Positions 1-10,166 of a stretch of 64,000 nt of DNA are shown one piece after another. Position numbers and translations under genes: made by a program. Each line of letters starts with the position of its first letter. Position 1 is the stretch's first letter. Origin of the DNA: an uncultured Pseudodesulfovibrio sp. (GTDB taxonomy: Bacteria; Desulfobacterota; Desulfovibrionia; Desulfovibrionales; Desulfovibrionaceae); NCBI RefSeq assembly GCF_963675635.1, contig NZ_OY776488.1:2686001-2750000 (forward strand), in the 5' to 3' direction. Below the pieces are notes generated by a model. The model was not told where the DNA came from and did no database searches. It saw only the letters and a list, made by a program, of their open reading frames with translations.

Positions 1-850
1 TGATGCTACGAAGCGAATTATCCTCTTCGGCACGCTCATATGGCTTGAAAATGACATCTATTTTGTCCTCGGGGATTCCGCGTCCGGAATCGACAATTCG
101 AATGACAAGAGACGGCTGTGGATCAGTGATATAGGAGCAATGTATGGCAACGAACCCATTGTCAGTATATTTGATGGCATTACCCACAAGGTTGAGACAA
201 ATCAAACGCAACCATCCCATGTGACCGACAACGTATTCCGGCACCCCATCATCAACCGTTACCGTCATGTTGAGGCCTTTCTCTTTCGCAGTCTGTCCAG
301 TAATCTGCTCGACGGATTCAAGCGTCTCCCGAACATTGAACGAAGCTTTCTTCACTTTTTCAGCTTTATGCGAGAGCTGTGAAAAAAGCAGGACATCCTC
401 AATAAGCATGTTCAATACAAAGGTTCTCTCCAGAGCGATACGGATGTAATCCCGAGACTCATCTTCATTCTCGGCCATTGCCAGAAGGTGAAGTGCGTTG
501 ACAACTGCAACCAGAGGGCTCTTGAGCTCATGACAGGCCATGGATAGGAACTTTTCTCTGGATTCGGAAAGTGCCACTATCCGAAGAGACGCTTCACGAA
601 TTTCTTCATTCAAACTCAGTATCTCTTTGTTTCTACGACTGACATCACGACTTCGCCTGACAGCATAGATGACGAGGCAAACGAGAATCATGGGCAAAAG
701 CAGGACCAATTCGTCCAGATTGAACTCCTCATGACTTCGGCTGAACTGGTAGAACAGTTCAACCGCATCAATTGCCATGAGATAGCCAACTCCACACATC
801 ACCGTGAGTGCATAGAGTGCCATTTCGCCAAGATAAAGTTGCCTTTTCAT
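1..850 (-). CDS. Sensor histidine kinase, C-terminus cut by window edge
   Basis: Partial gene running off the left edge; I translated it by hand because it has no stop in the window. It begins MKRQLYLGEMALYALTV, with two hydrophobic stretches (about residues 8-26 and 48-63) that look like membrane segments, then a short coiled coil. The H-box is CHELKSPL (His about 106), the N-box is NLVGNAIKYTDNG, the G1 box is VDSGRGIPEDK and the F-box is IFKPYERAEE. These show a HisKA plus HATPase_c kinase core that autophosphorylates on the His and passes phosphate to a response regulator. With almost no extracellular loop, the signal is probably sensed in or near the membrane. Start ATG at 850 has only a weak ribosome binding site. 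Any receiver domain would lie beyond the edge. Confidence 0.88.
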   Translation of the reverse strand, partial: MKRQLYLGEMALYALTVMCGVGYLMAIDAVELFYQFSRSHEEFNLDELVLLLPMILVCLVIYAVRRSRDVSRRNKEILSLNEEIREASLRIVALSESREKFLSMACHELKSPLVAVVNALHLLAMAENEDESRDYIRIALERTFVLNMLIEDVLLFSQLSHKAEKVKKASFNVRETLESVEQITGQTAKEKGLNMTVTVDDGVPEYVVGHMGWLRLICLNLVGNAIKYTDNGFVAIHCSYITDPQPSLVIRIVDSGRGIPEDKIDVIFKPYERAEEDNSLRSI

Positions 851-1096
851 GACTTTTCACTACCAAGAAACCAATGTTTTGAATAGCTACAAGGTACAAC
901 ACTCACGTATCGAGCGACTCATGAGAACCGGATTATCAGCTTGTTATCGGCTATTTTTACGGTATGTTAGGTGAAGTTGAGGACTGGCCCACACCATAAA
1001 AAATAATCACGGCACAATATGACACGACATTCCAGAGCAAAAAAAATAACTCCGACTTTACTCAATGGGATACGCCTCTTTGAACTCTTCCCATAA

Positions 1097-1134
1097 AAGG
1101 ACCCTGAATACCGACAACGGCATTCAGGGTCCTT
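1097..1134 (-). terminator. Intrinsic terminator of chemoreceptor gene
   Basis: Stem of 13 bp (AAGGACCCTGAAT with ATTCAGGGTCCTT) lying just past the stop of the reverse-strand chemoreceptor. Confidence 0.7.
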
Positions 1135-1158
1135 GATTTTTCGTGTTGAAGACTGGGG

Positions 1159-3345
1159 CTATTCGAAGTCTTGCCCTGTTTCTCCGGCAGGAAGAGCTTC
1201 TGGCGTCGCTGTTACCAACGTTGTCTGGGAATACCCCACGGAGCCAAGCATCGGCTGCTCGCCGCAATTGAAATAGGACATCATCTCACGCAAGGAACTG
1301 CCCTGCCCGGCCAGCTCTTCGGAAGTTGACGCCATCTCTTCGGAAGCGGCAGCACTTGCCTGGGTTGCCGTTTCCACTTGAGAGACTGCACACGATATCT
1401 GTTTGACTGCGGCATCCTGCTCCTCACAGGCTGCATTGATTTCCGAAACCAGCTGCGCGGTCTTCTCAATGTCAGGAACCAATTCTTCAAGCATGGTCAA
1501 CGCCTGGTCCGCCACGGAGACAGTGTTGGTTGAAAGTCCACCGATTTCACTGGCGGCTTCGCCGCTGCGCTCGGCAAGCTTGCGAACCTCGGCAGCAACA
1601 ACGGCGAACCCCTTGCCCTGCTCCCCCGCCCGCGCAGCTTCAATAGCCGCATTCAAGGCGAGCAGATTGGTCTGCCGGGCAATCTCCTCGATAATGGTAA
1701 TTTTTTCGGCTATCATTTTCATGGCATCCACGGCGTGAGTGACTGCTCCGCCACTCTCGGAAGCCTTCTGGGCAGCTCTGGAAGCGATCTGGGCCGTCTC
1801 CTGAGAGTTTTCCGCATTCTGGGCGATGGAAGCCTTTACCTGTTCAATGGAGGCCGACACCTCTTCGATACTGGCAGCCTGTTCAGCAGTCCCCTGAGCC
1901 AGGGAGCCGGAAGTGCTTGACAGTTGATCACTTCCCGAGGCCACGTTATCAACAGCCCTGTTCACGCCGTACACCACATCACGCAGCCTGAGAATCATTT
2001 CTCTCATGGCACTGAGCATCAGCCCTGTTTCATCCCTGCCTTGCGAGTCTATATCCTGACTCAGGTCTCCGTTGGCCATTTTTCTGGCACTCTCGGCAGC
2101 GGATTTCAGTGGATTGGCAACGGCGTTCGTAATGAAAAAGGACGTCAGAAAGCCAAGAATCAATGCCGCGATACCGATACCAACCGCAGTTGTTGAATAG
2201 CCCGCTGCGGCAAGAGCAATTGATGAAGTCTCCCCTTCTTGAGCCGTATTTGCCAATTCCTCGATTTTCTCGAACAGCGGTTCGATCGTGTGGGTTGCAG
2301 CTCTCATTTTCTCCACATTTGTGGCGATTATCTGATTTTCTTCAACCAGGCGCACAAAGGCATTTCGATATACATCCAATCCCTTCTGAATATTGAAAAC
2401 ATGCTCCGGCAAGACCTCTGCTCCCTTGAGCGCACTGTTCAAAACATCAATCGAATCGAGTGTTTCCTTGGCGTATTTTTCATCACTTCGCAGCAGATAG
2501 TCTTTTTCGTTCTTTCTGATTTCGAGAACCAATGCCTGCGCCCTCGGAACCAGAACGGAATTGATAGCCATTTCAAGTTTGGCCGCAGCACTCCGAACGG
2601 CCTTGTAGTAGTTTTCTTCCTCATCCAGAGAGAGACCTGCCAATATTTTGTCTGCCGCAGCACGGTAATCCTTCAACGCACTCTGTTGCGCTTCCTTGGC
2701 GACAGCATCACAGCCGCTTGCTTCCAGATCGACTTTATACGTATCCATGGCGGTTATGAGCAGTTTACGATACCGACTGTCCTTGGTCAGCATATAATCC
2801 TTTTCATAACGCCGCATTTGCAGGAGATTCACCAACAGGTCATCTACGGAGTGTTTCGGCATCTTTCCCGCTACAGCATGAGCCGCTGAACGAAACTCTC
2901 CCTGCAAACCCGATTTAGAGTCCAGACCTTTTATCTGATATCCCTCAACCACTTCATTGAATGCCGTCAGATACTTTTTGGCGTTTTCAATAACCGCCGT
3001 CGAAACAAGGGCAAGCTCTTCCAGTCCAGCCTGCCCACTGACGACTTTGATTTTTTCCATCAGACTGACAATCTCATGTATACTTTTCTCCACTCGTGGT
3101 GGATATTTCATATCCATGCGTAACATGAAGTCCTTCTCTGCTCGACGGGCTGTCAACATAGCAATGCTCGCGCCTCGAACCTCTTGAGATATCAAAACCT
3201 CTTGTGAAAGAATTTCAGAATAGCCGCCTTCGGTACTATTCAATGCAAACTGATAAACACCCAGAGCCACAGCAAAAAGAAACATCACGACCGCAGTATT
3301 GCCGAGAAATTTCGTTTTGATTTTGTAATTCATCAGAAAATTCAT
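1159..3345 (-). CDS. Methyl-accepting chemotaxis protein with HBM-like sensor domain
   Basis: 728-residue chemoreceptor. Membrane segments lie at about residues 14-35 and 385-406, with a periplasmic ligand domain of about 350 residues between them. A HAMP linker follows (about 407-460), then the cytoplasmic signalling hairpin with the conserved tip [20 protein letters not shown], where CheA and CheW bind. The periplasmic part is helical and carries the motif EKD[FY][ML]L three times (near residues 70, 181 and 280), as in helical bimodular (HBM) sensors, which usually show two modules. There is no NWETF-type tail for CheR binding. Start ATG is preceded by AGGAGG five bases upstream. It is followed by its own terminator and is the first of two adjacent receptors on the same strand. 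Confidence 0.95.
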   Translation of the reverse strand: MNFLMNYKIKTKFLGNTAVVMFLFAVALGVYQFALNSTEGGYSEILSQEVLISQEVRGASIAMLTARRAEKDFMLRMDMKYPPRVEKSIHEIVSLMEKIKVVSGQAGLEELALVSTAVIENAKKYLTAFNEVVEGYQIKGLDSKSGLQGEFRSAAHAVAGKMPKHSVDDLLVNLLQMRRYEKDYMLTKDSRYRKLLITAMDTYKVDLEASGCDAVAKEAQQSALKDYRAAADKILAGLSLDEEENYYKAVRSAAAKLEMAINSVLVPRAQALVLEIRKNEKDYLLRSDEKYAKETLDSIDVLNSALKGAEVLPEHVFNIQKGLDVYRNAFVRLVEENQIIATNVEKMRAATHTIEPLFEKIEELANTAQEGETSSIALAAAGYSTTAVGIGIAALILGFLTSFFITNAVANPLKSAAESARKMANGDLSQDIDSQGRDETGLMLSAMREMILRLRDVVYGVNRAVDNVASGSDQLSSTSGSLAQGTAEQAASIEEVSASIEQVKASIAQNAENSQETAQIASRAAQKASESGGAVTHAVDAMKMIAEKITIIEEIARQTNLLALNAAIEAARAGEQGKGFAVVAAEVRKLAERSGEAASEIGGLSTNTVSVADQALTMLEELVPDIEKTAQLVSEINAACEEQDAAVKQISCAVSQVETATQASAAASEEMASTSEELAGQGSSLREMMSYFNCGEQPMLGSVGYSQTTLVTATPEALPAGETGQDFE

Positions 3346-3693
3346 CTTTGCCTCCTAAAGGTAATAACTATCTAATTTTACTCTTTAACAGGTCGGTTGA
3401 TGTCATTGAGGCTCTCTGGTTTTTCAACAACGGGAAACTGCGACTCAACAATCACAACACTTTCCATTCTTGCCGATTATTACGTCATAATAACTGGTGC
3501 TGCACATTATAATCGACTCACCAATACCGAAATCAAAAAAACATCCCAACCCATGAGAGGACGTTTCTACTCGTTACCCGGCCTTCAATTGAGTGATATT
3601 TGGTATTCATACCGTGAAAGAAAAATCGATCTCTGCTTCGGACTGTTGCGGCAAAAATATCTTGGTAAAACGGCGTGGATTACATTTCAAAAA
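3346..3693. other. Non-coding gap between two chemoreceptor genes
   Basis: About 350 bases with no convincing gene. It must hold the promoter of the reverse-strand receptor ending at 1159. The only pattern I see is an inverted repeat TTATTA-CGTCA-TAATAA at 3477-3493. A 110-codon forward reading frame here lacks a ribosome binding site and protein-like composition. Confidence 0.5.
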
Positions 3694-3721
3694 AAAAGGC
3701 CGGACAAATGTCCGGCCTTTT
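3694..3721 (-). terminator. Intrinsic terminator after second chemoreceptor
   Basis: GC-rich stem AAAAGGCCGGACA / TGTCCGGCCTTTT; on the reverse strand it ends in a run of T, placed about 12 bases beyond the stop of the receptor gene at 3733. Confidence 0.85.
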
Positions 3722-3732
3722 CATACTGACTG

Positions 3733-5364
3733 TTAGAATCGCTCAAAACCAGAATTCGACTCTGTCCCCAAGGATGACTCTTTACCGTAGCCAGATGTTG
3801 GCACCCCAGAAGGAGTCTTGCCTATGGACGACCGTCCTGTGGATCTCTTCCCGAAATCATCCGCACCACCAAGAGTAAAGAACGAAAGAGTCTCCTGAAG
3901 CTGAATGGCCTGGACAGACAACTGCTCGGATGTGGATGACATTTCTTCTGACGCCGCGGCATTCTGCTGCACAACGCTATCGAGTTGCCGTATGGCGTTG
4001 TTTATCTGAGAAGCCCCTGCGCTCTGCTCATTGCTGGCCACTGTGATTTCTTCCACAAGTTGGGCTGTTCTTTGAATATCTGGAACCAACCTGGTTAACA
4101 TCTCCCCGGCTCGATCTGCCACTTCCACACTGTTTACAGCCAACTGACTTATCTCGCCAGCGGCGACGCCAGAGTGTTCTGCCAGCTTGCGAACCTCGGC
4201 CGCGACAACAGCGAAGCCCTTTCCATGTTCTCCAGCACGAGCGGCCTCAATAGCCGCATTGAGGGCTAAAAGATTCGTCTGTCTGGCGATTTCTTCAATT
4301 ATACTGATTTTATTGGCAATTTCACGCATAGCAGAAACGGACTCGGCCACAGCGGCCCCGCTTTCCTCTGCCTGCTCCGAAGCCCCGGCAGCAAGAGATT
4401 GTGTCTCGGTGGCGCTTTCGGCATTTTGACGAATATTGGCTGCCATCTGTTCCATACTCGCGGAGACTTCCTCAAGGGATGCTGCCTGCTCTGTCGCTCC
4501 TTGTGAAAGGATGGCGGAAGTTGAAGACAGTTCCTCTGAACCTGTCGCGACACTCCCTGCCACAGCGTGAACGTCACCGACAACCTGTCGCAATTTGCCA
4601 ACCATCTTCACGAGGGTTGTAATCATGATGCCAATTTCATCTTTGCCGGCATAATTTGCTTCGGTAGCGAGGTTTCCTGCTGCAATTGATTCTGCGATGT
4701 TAACCCCTGCGGAAATCGCTCCATTGATCTTTCGGCTGAAAAAGAAGGAAATGACGACCGCAATGGCTCCCGAAATGAAAATGGCAATAAACAGAGTCAA
4801 AAGAACCTTATCCTTGATCTGCTGCAATGAAGCAGCATCAAAGTCGGCACAAATGAGGGCAATGGTTTTTCCGTTAACCACAACCGGATTCAGGATGGAT
4901 TTGAAAGTCCCATATTCATCAGTATAGATGTCGGGGTACACTGTCTTTCCCGAATTATATGCCGTTTCCATTTCCTGAGGTGCGCCTTTGTATATATCCA
5001 AAGGCTGTGGATCGCCTTCAAGCATTCCCGTATCCATGAGGAACCTGTATTCACCATTGGAAGTACGCTCCACGACATAGAGATATGCAAGATCAAAGAT
5101 ATCAACAATTGCCGCCAACTCACGCAGCTTACCCATGAAAAAGTCGTTTTTTGCAGCACCACCTTCAATATACGGGGCCACGTCGTCGAGGCCTATTTTG
5201 TTCAGAGTCGTCTCCACACTCCTCTTCAATGCAATTTCCAGATTTTTCACTTCGCTGCTGTAATACTGGTTGAATAATATGGCTCCGGTCAAACTTGCTG
5301 ACAACAGCGTCACCAGCATGAGCATCCCAATTATTTTAAACTTGATCGAATGATACCATTTCAT
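3733..5364 (-). CDS. Methyl-accepting chemotaxis protein with single Cache/PAS-like sensor
   Basis: 543-residue chemoreceptor. Membrane segments at about residues 11-31 and 187-209 enclose a periplasmic domain of about 155 residues. Its pattern (a long N-terminal helix, then strands around [10 protein letters not shown] and [15 protein letters not shown]) suggests a Cache-type fold that binds a small molecule directly. HAMP and the signalling domain follow, with the tip [20 protein letters not shown]. The C-terminal tail is rich in Ser and Gly (about 500-543) and ends GFERF, without an obvious CheR-docking motif. ATG is preceded by AAGGGGA. It shares the signalling core with the neighbouring receptor but has an unrelated sensor, so the two should detect different ligands and feed the same CheA array. 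Confidence 0.95.
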   Translation of the reverse strand: MKWYHSIKFKIIGMLMLVTLLSASLTGAILFNQYYSSEVKNLEIALKRSVETTLNKIGLDDVAPYIEGGAAKNDFFMGKLRELAAIVDIFDLAYLYVVERTSNGEYRFLMDTGMLEGDPQPLDIYKGAPQEMETAYNSGKTVYPDIYTDEYGTFKSILNPVVVNGKTIALICADFDAASLQQIKDKVLLTLFIAIFISGAIAVVISFFFSRKINGAISAGVNIAESIAAGNLATEANYAGKDEIGIMITTLVKMVGKLRQVVGDVHAVAGSVATGSEELSSTSAILSQGATEQAASLEEVSASMEQMAANIRQNAESATETQSLAAGASEQAEESGAAVAESVSAMREIANKISIIEEIARQTNLLALNAAIEAARAGEHGKGFAVVAAEVRKLAEHSGVAAGEISQLAVNSVEVADRAGEMLTRLVPDIQRTAQLVEEITVASNEQSAGASQINNAIRQLDSVVQQNAAASEEMSSTSEQLSVQAIQLQETLSFFTLGGADDFGKRSTGRSSIGKTPSGVPTSGYGKESSLGTESNSGFERF

Positions 5365-5707
5365 GAGAATCCCCTTGAATATTTATAGATAAACATCGCA
5401 TTATTTTTTACGATTGATAGACTCATGGAATAGTCCAAGCTATTATAATAGTACTATTTGGAAGCTTGAAAAATACGCTATTACAGATACATCCGCTCTT
5501 ATTTCAGAGAGGTGACCCCCTATATCCTTCCACGCCGACGACGAACCTTCAACGAGAGACCGCGAAGTCACACCCGGAGAAACAGTCCAGTGTGAATCGC
5601 CGTGTCTTCCAGGATCATTCTCACCACGTTGCGCACACACGCTGCATCGGCTATGAACCAAAGCCAGCCCAGCAACCCATTTCACGCTGAACGCAGGGAG
5701 ATACACA
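5365..5707. other. Divergent promoter gap
   Basis: 343 bases between a reverse-strand receptor and the forward HATPase-GNAT gene, so it should carry two promoters. A perfect 12-base palindrome CTATTATAATAG lies at 5441-5452. No small gene is convincing. Confidence 0.45.
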
Positions 5708-7216
5708 ATGACACCTTCAATCGGACATTCAGTCACATTATTCCTTGCACAGATATCACTTCCCGTTCGTAGAATAATGGCGCAGTCCGCAGTCGAATTC
5801 GCGGCTCAGATAGCAAAGATCCTTTCTTTTGATGCGAAGGGCACCTTTGGTATCAAGCTGGCTGTGGATGAAGCGTTCTGCAATGCCGTTGACCACTTCT
5901 CAGGTCCGGCAAAAGAAGATGAGCGTATTCATATAGAATTTTTCATTGAAGAGGAGTTCCTAGTTATTTCCATCAGGGAAAAAGGCATCCCGTTCGATCT
6001 GCAACAGGCTGAACGGTACACACCCGACTGCCTGGAAAACATGAACAAACCAGGACTGGGTACCCTTTTGATGCATCAATCCATGGACTCGGTGGAATTG
6101 TTTGTCCATGGTCGGGAAGGCAAGGAAACACGGCTGAAGAAACGGTTGGCCTATGGAACGCTGCCACAGGAACTGCTCGATACAAAAACCGTAACACACG
6201 GGAAAAAGCGAATTACAGTCAAGGAACCCGATGTCCGCCTGACCACAGTTAAAGAATTACCGGAAGTATGCCGACTGGCCTGGCGCTGTTACGGGTATAC
6301 TCAGGAAGACTTCCTGTACGACCTTGATGCCCTGACAAAGAAAGTCGAGCATAATGAATTCTTATCCGTGGCGGCATTCGATCCTGACAGTGGTGCCATG
6401 ATCGGTCACGCCGGCTTCAAATATCATGACCCCGCCGTCAAGGTTCCCGAACTCGGACTGGCGTTCGTCGATCCGACATACCGCTCACCGGACATGCCTA
6501 AGCAAATGGCCCGGCTGCTCTTTGACCTTGCCGAGGCTGAAGGAGATCTGGGCATATTCGACTGCTCCGTGACGACACACACCTTCTCCCAAAAAGGGAT
6601 GCATGCAATGGGGTCGAGGCCATGCAGCCTGTTCCTGGGAATCGCCGCTTCAGGAATGCAGGCCAAGGAACTGGGCACCTCAAAGCAAGAAAAAGGCTCT
6701 GTAATCAATCACTATTTCGCTTTTGATCGCTCACCCAAAACCATCTACGTCCCTCGACGCCATACGGCCATGGTCTCGGAAATCTATGAATGGTTGGAAG
6801 TCCCCCGAAAAATCGAACACGGCGACACACAGCCTCCGACCGGGGAATCATCTGTCAGCGTCTTCCCCCTTCCCGATGAACTGAACGTAGCGTTCATCAT
6901 CGTTCATGCCATCGGTGAAAACACGAGACAGGACGTTGCCGAAGGATTACTGCGTTGCAAACAGGACCGCCGGGATGCCGTATATGCCTTTCTTCCTCTG
7001 GGCGTTTCATCCTCGCCGCGCCTTGTCGAAGAATGTGAAAAAATGGGATTTTCATTCGCCGGCATCATGCCTCACATCCATGATGGAGACGACAGAATTC
7101 TCATGCAATACATTGATGTCCGTCTGGATTTGGACGCAATCAGAGTCTACGGCGACATGTCCAGGAAACTGTTTGCCTACATCAAGGAAGAACAGTTGAG
7201 AGTGAAGGATTTGTAA
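5708..7216 (+). CDS. Fused anti-sigma-type ATPase and GNAT acetyltransferase protein
   Basis: 502 residues with two recognisable parts. Residues about 1-145 resemble the RsbW/SpoIIAB HATPase_c_2 fold: an N-box (AVDEAFCNAVDH), a G1-like segment (IREKGIPFD, where the usual Asp is replaced) and a G2-like segment (NKPGLGTLLMHQSMDSVEL). Residues about 165-330 look like a GNAT acetyltransferase, with ELGLAFVDPTYRSPDMPKQM as the acyl-CoA binding region and VTTHTFSQKGMHAMG after it. The last 170 residues may hold a second, degenerate GNAT-like fold. Such proteins are predicted to control partner-switching or stress regulators, but the substrate is unknown. ATG with GGGAG eight bases upstream. Transcribed alone. 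Confidence 0.8.
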   Translation: MTPSIGHSVTLFLAQISLPVRRIMAQSAVEFAAQIAKILSFDAKGTFGIKLAVDEAFCNAVDHFSGPAKEDERIHIEFFIEEEFLVISIREKGIPFDLQQAERYTPDCLENMNKPGLGTLLMHQSMDSVELFVHGREGKETRLKKRLAYGTLPQELLDTKTVTHGKKRITVKEPDVRLTTVKELPEVCRLAWRCYGYTQEDFLYDLDALTKKVEHNEFLSVAAFDPDSGAMIGHAGFKYHDPAVKVPELGLAFVDPTYRSPDMPKQMARLLFDLAEAEGDLGIFDCSVTTHTFSQKGMHAMGSRPCSLFLGIAASGMQAKELGTSKQEKGSVINHYFAFDRSPKTIYVPRRHTAMVSEIYEWLEVPRKIEHGDTQPPTGESSVSVFPLPDELNVAFIIVHAIGENTRQDVAEGLLRCKQDRRDAVYAFLPLGVSSSPRLVEECEKMGFSFAGIMPHIHDGDDRILMQYIDVRLDLDAIRVYGDMSRKLFAYIKEEQLRVKDL

Positions 7217-7254
7217 GGCTGATTTCCACCCCCGCGTGACATCTCAGGAGTGTT

Positions 7255-7974
7255 TTACTCCCCGAAATCACACGGAAAACGGCTGCTCACTCCGGTTACC
7301 TCGACCTTTTCGCCACGCACGTAGTTATACACGTTCATATCGTGCACGACCTGTAGCCACAGCGGTCCGGTTTCAGCCTGAATGACCGGTGCCACCTCAT
7401 AGATCGACGGATGGTCAACCCAGAAAACCGTGTGCGGATTCTCCCGGCGCTCCAACAGGCTCACAAAAGCGTTCGTAGTGTCCTTGAAATCATAAAAATC
7501 GCCGTCACAGAGCTGCAGTCCATTGGGGAAATTAATATACAGTGTATCTGTTGGTTTGAGATCAGCTTCATTCAGGGAGTTCACCACTCCTTGCAGACAT
7601 TGGACAAATCCGGTGGACAACGCATCGTCGTTATCCAGTCGCGTTGTCAGAAACCATTCGGCCTCAGGCGCAATTTCCTGCATTGTGCGAATGGTCTGCT
7701 CCATGATCGTATCGAACGTCCCGCAATAGACCGGCGTGAAATTTCTGTATCTGGAGTAAATATTGATAAAAGTCTTATATCGATCAGGCGTCTGCTCATC
7801 AAAAAGGACCAACCATGTAAAATTCTGATTCACTTGAGCCTGAAGAGTGGGAAAGCAATACTTTTGGAACAGCTCGAACCGCAGCGACAGCCATGTGTCT
7901 TCAAGTCGTTTCGGGAAATCAATGGCATAAATGTTCACGTTGAAACGGGTGATGATAAAATGATGATATTTCAC
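7255..7974 (-). CDS. Putative rhamnosyltransferase-like glycosyltransferase
   Basis: 239 residues from a GTG start at 7974. I chose this start because GAGGAG lies just upstream and the protein then opens VKYHHFIITRFNVN, as family members do; the longer frame up to 8085 adds a poor N-terminus. The pattern fits the putative rhamnosyl transferase family (Pfam Rhamno_transf): FITRFNV near the start, then WLVLFDE, and the acidic motif TTRLDNDDAL (about 130-140), which resembles the metal-binding DxD of GT-A enzymes. It probably adds a sugar to a surface glycan. The acceptor is unknown and there is no sugar-nucleotide gene beside it. It converges on the gene at 5708. Confidence 0.78.
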   Translation of the reverse strand: MKYHHFIITRFNVNIYAIDFPKRLEDTWLSLRFELFQKYCFPTLQAQVNQNFTWLVLFDEQTPDRYKTFINIYSRYRNFTPVYCGTFDTIMEQTIRTMQEIAPEAEWFLTTRLDNDDALSTGFVQCLQGVVNSLNEADLKPTDTLYINFPNGLQLCDGDFYDFKDTTNAFVSLLERRENPHTVFWVDHPSIYEVAPVIQAETGPLWLQVVHDMNVYNYVRGEKVEVTGVSSRFPCDFGE

Positions 7975-8153
7975 GCTTCTCCTCGGAATGCATTGGATAA
8001 ATGGTGCAGTAGGCATACCACCATCAGCATACGCGGACAACTGGTACCGGCATACGGCACCACAGAAAGAATATTCCGGGCACACCCGGCTCTGGATTCT
8101 CCAACGGTTACCTGTTAAAACCTCCTTTCCAATGACAACTTCATGGAGGACCC

Positions 8154-8708
8154 ATGCGGACCACTATTATAGCTTTAATGCTCGTATTGACCCTTGCAGC
8201 CTGCGGAACAAAAGATGATTCCATTGAATCGCCCATGCCTGATACCGAAACAGCGGATCAGACTGCACCTGCTGCTTCCGATGCGAACCAGACACAAGTG
8301 TCAGACACGCAAGCACCAAAATCCACCAATACCATCAAGGATGTACTTCCTGAAGGTCCAGTCGGCACCTTGCAACTCGCAAACGGTTCCACCATGGAAA
8401 TCAGCGAACTGGTCAAGCTCGGCAAATACTATTTTTACATGTCCGGCAAGCTTAACGGCCGTTCCCCGACCGTTGTCAGTTTCACGCGCTTCTCCGACTT
8501 CCAGAAGTTCGAAGCCTTCATCTTCAAGGATGAACACAATTTCATCGTCACCACCAAAAAAGGCAAGGAACTGATCTTCATGGATGCCCGTATCTACATG
8601 GGCAGTGACAGCACCGACACATATACTTTTTATTCCGTGGACGAGTACCTCGACAAAAAGCTCGTCACCGTGAAAAAAAGCGATGTGGCTACCATCAAGA
8701 TCAATTAG
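8154..8708 (+). CDS. Small lipoprotein of unknown function
   Basis: 184 residues. The signal peptide ends in the lipobox LAAC (Cys about 17), so the protein should be lipid-anchored in the envelope. A low-complexity acidic linker rich in Asp, Thr, Ala and Gln follows (about 20-60), then a compact domain of mixed strands (about 68-184). That domain contains GTLQLANGSTMEISELVKLGKYYFYM and a C-terminus that reads like a small beta fold responding to a stimulus or binding a partner. I do not recognise the family. ATG has GGAGG six bases upstream. No operon partner is evident. Confidence 0.8.
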   Translation: MRTTIIALMLVLTLAACGTKDDSIESPMPDTETADQTAPAASDANQTQVSDTQAPKSTNTIKDVLPEGPVGTLQLANGSTMEISELVKLGKYYFYMSGKLNGRSPTVVSFTRFSDFQKFEAFIFKDEHNFIVTTKKGKELIFMDARIYMGSDSTDTYTFYSVDEYLDKKLVTVKKSDVATIKIN

Positions 8709-9068
8709 CAAAACGCACGGAATTTCACTTCCTCTGACCATGCGAAACATGGTACTGAACCTTGACGTCTAGAAAATTCCTAGATAAAAGATCGGTAAGT
8801 TTTCGTTTTCAATTTTCTCTTGTTTGACAAGGGTGACGATTGGTGACGATTTCACACAAAGGAGGAAAGGTGATCCGACTCTCGTTTGGCTCCACACCCC
8901 GAAAGGTCGTTGTCAGGCTTGGTAAAGCGAACACACTCACCCACGCATTGAAGGGCAGGCGGAACACGGTCTCCTGCATCTGGAACACCCGTTTCAGATC
9001 ACGCCCCAAACAACTCCGTCTGACCACTAGAAAGACTGTCCCCATACAACCCAGAATGAGCACATATC
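8709..9068. promoter_or_regulatory. Gap with palindrome, tandem repeat and possible leader frame
   Basis: 360 bases upstream of a MerR-like gene. It holds an imperfect palindrome TCTAG-AAAATTC-CTAGA (8768-8784), a TTGACA hexamer (8824-8829) that could be a -35 box, and two head-to-tail copies of GGTGACGATT (8832-8851). A GTG at 8870 follows GGAGG and opens a 73-codon frame that overlaps the next gene by 23 bases. Its composition is not clearly protein-like. Confidence 0.4.
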
Positions 9069-10043
9069 ATGGCCGATACCTATACGCATAAAGACCTCGC
9101 CACACTCTGCGGCGTGTCAGAGACCACCATCAAAAGTTACCGCCGAAAATTTCCCGGCTTCATCCCCGTGCTGACCCGAGGCAAACCCATCCGCTTCAAA
9201 CCTGAAGCGAGCACTATCTGTCTCATGATTCGCGACTGTTTTGCCAAGGGCATGTCTGTCGAAGAAACATACAAGGTACTCAAGGAAAACTTTAAGGAAA
9301 TTCCCGCAGCACGTCCCCGTCGCGCGCAGGCACCCAGTCACCCCACTGCCGCACCTGCCGGGGTTTCTCAGGAATACATGGAGAAATTCTTTGCCACTGC
9401 CGGACAGATGATGCAGGGCATGGCCGGCCTGGCAACGGCACAGGCCAAAGCCGAACAGCGACTGCGCAAGGTCGAGTCCGTGCTGGAAAAACTCCTCGAA
9501 CTCGAATCGCGCAACACCGACACGTTCGGTCGTCTCCTTGAAAAGAAAGAAACTGCACCGGAACAATCATCTGCGCCCGAGCAACCTGTTGCACCCAAAG
9601 CCGAACCTGAAACAAAGATGCGTGCGCGAAAGATCGTCAACGTGCGCAGCCCGGAAGGCGAGGTACAGTCATATTCCCTGGAAAAACCCACGGAGCTTGA
9701 ACGCCCGTCCGATGCTTTCCTGAATACACCCATCGTCATCAAGAACGATCAGGACGAGTTCCTCGGCGTACCCGGCAGGCTGCCCCTGTCCGGTTTCGTG
9801 GAGATCCTCGCACGTGAGGCTGAAGAATCCGGTGTTTCTCAGACATACTGGCATCGCGAAGGAGACATCTGGATCTTTGTCATGACATCCCCCAATGGCG
9901 AATCACAGGCGCTCTACTTCTCCTCCACCACGACACCCAGAGGAAATCTGGTGGTGTTGCTCGAACGACTCGACGTCAATGGTAACGAAGCCTCCTCACA
10001 GTTCCTTCAAGAATATTTCCGCCAGGTGAAAGATAAGATCTAG
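9069..10043 (+). CDS. MerR-like HTH protein with coiled coil and C-terminal domain
   Basis: 324 residues. The N-terminus (about 5-75) is a MerR-type winged HTH, with THKDLATLCGVSETTIKSYRRKF as the recognition helices and a short wing. A proline/alanine-rich linker follows, then a helical segment (about 115-165) likely to form a coiled coil, another linker rich in Glu and Pro, and a compact C-terminal domain (about 200-324). It lacks the effector-binding Cys residues of metal-sensing MerR proteins. A DNA-binding head joined to a coiled coil recalls chromosome-organising proteins such as RacA as well as transcription factors, and the sequence does not decide between them. A shorter relative lies at 41538. 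Start ATG at 9069; the ribosome binding site is weak. Confidence 0.7.
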   Translation: MADTYTHKDLATLCGVSETTIKSYRRKFPGFIPVLTRGKPIRFKPEASTICLMIRDCFAKGMSVEETYKVLKENFKEIPAARPRRAQAPSHPTAAPAGVSQEYMEKFFATAGQMMQGMAGLATAQAKAEQRLRKVESVLEKLLELESRNTDTFGRLLEKKETAPEQSSAPEQPVAPKAEPETKMRARKIVNVRSPEGEVQSYSLEKPTELERPSDAFLNTPIVIKNDQDEFLGVPGRLPLSGFVEILAREAEESGVSQTYWHREGDIWIFVMTSPNGESQALYFSSTTTPRGNLVVLLERLDVNGNEASSQFLQEYFRQVKDKI

Positions 10044-10166
10044 CCACCGGGATCAGGTGATGGTGAAGCGAAAGACCTTTTCAATATGGCTTTCCTGCTT
10101 CCCATCTTCCTTTCCTTCCTAAACTCCTTGTGTCGTTTCGCATGGTAGTGGGGATACAGCTTTAGT

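Noticed and set aside
3397-3729. 110-codon forward frame between chemoreceptors
   Set aside because: No ribosome binding site; it runs through the terminator of the neighbouring gene and has no recognisable protein pattern.
7975-8085. Longer N-terminus for the rhamnosyltransferase-like protein
   Set aside because: The GTG at 7974 has GAGGAG upstream and matches the family start, while the extension reads MCPEYSFCGAVCRYQ, with no family resemblance.
7411-8118. 235-codon forward frame opposite the glycosyltransferase
   Set aside because: Antisense to a gene with a good GTG start and family motifs; no promoter or ribosome site of its own.
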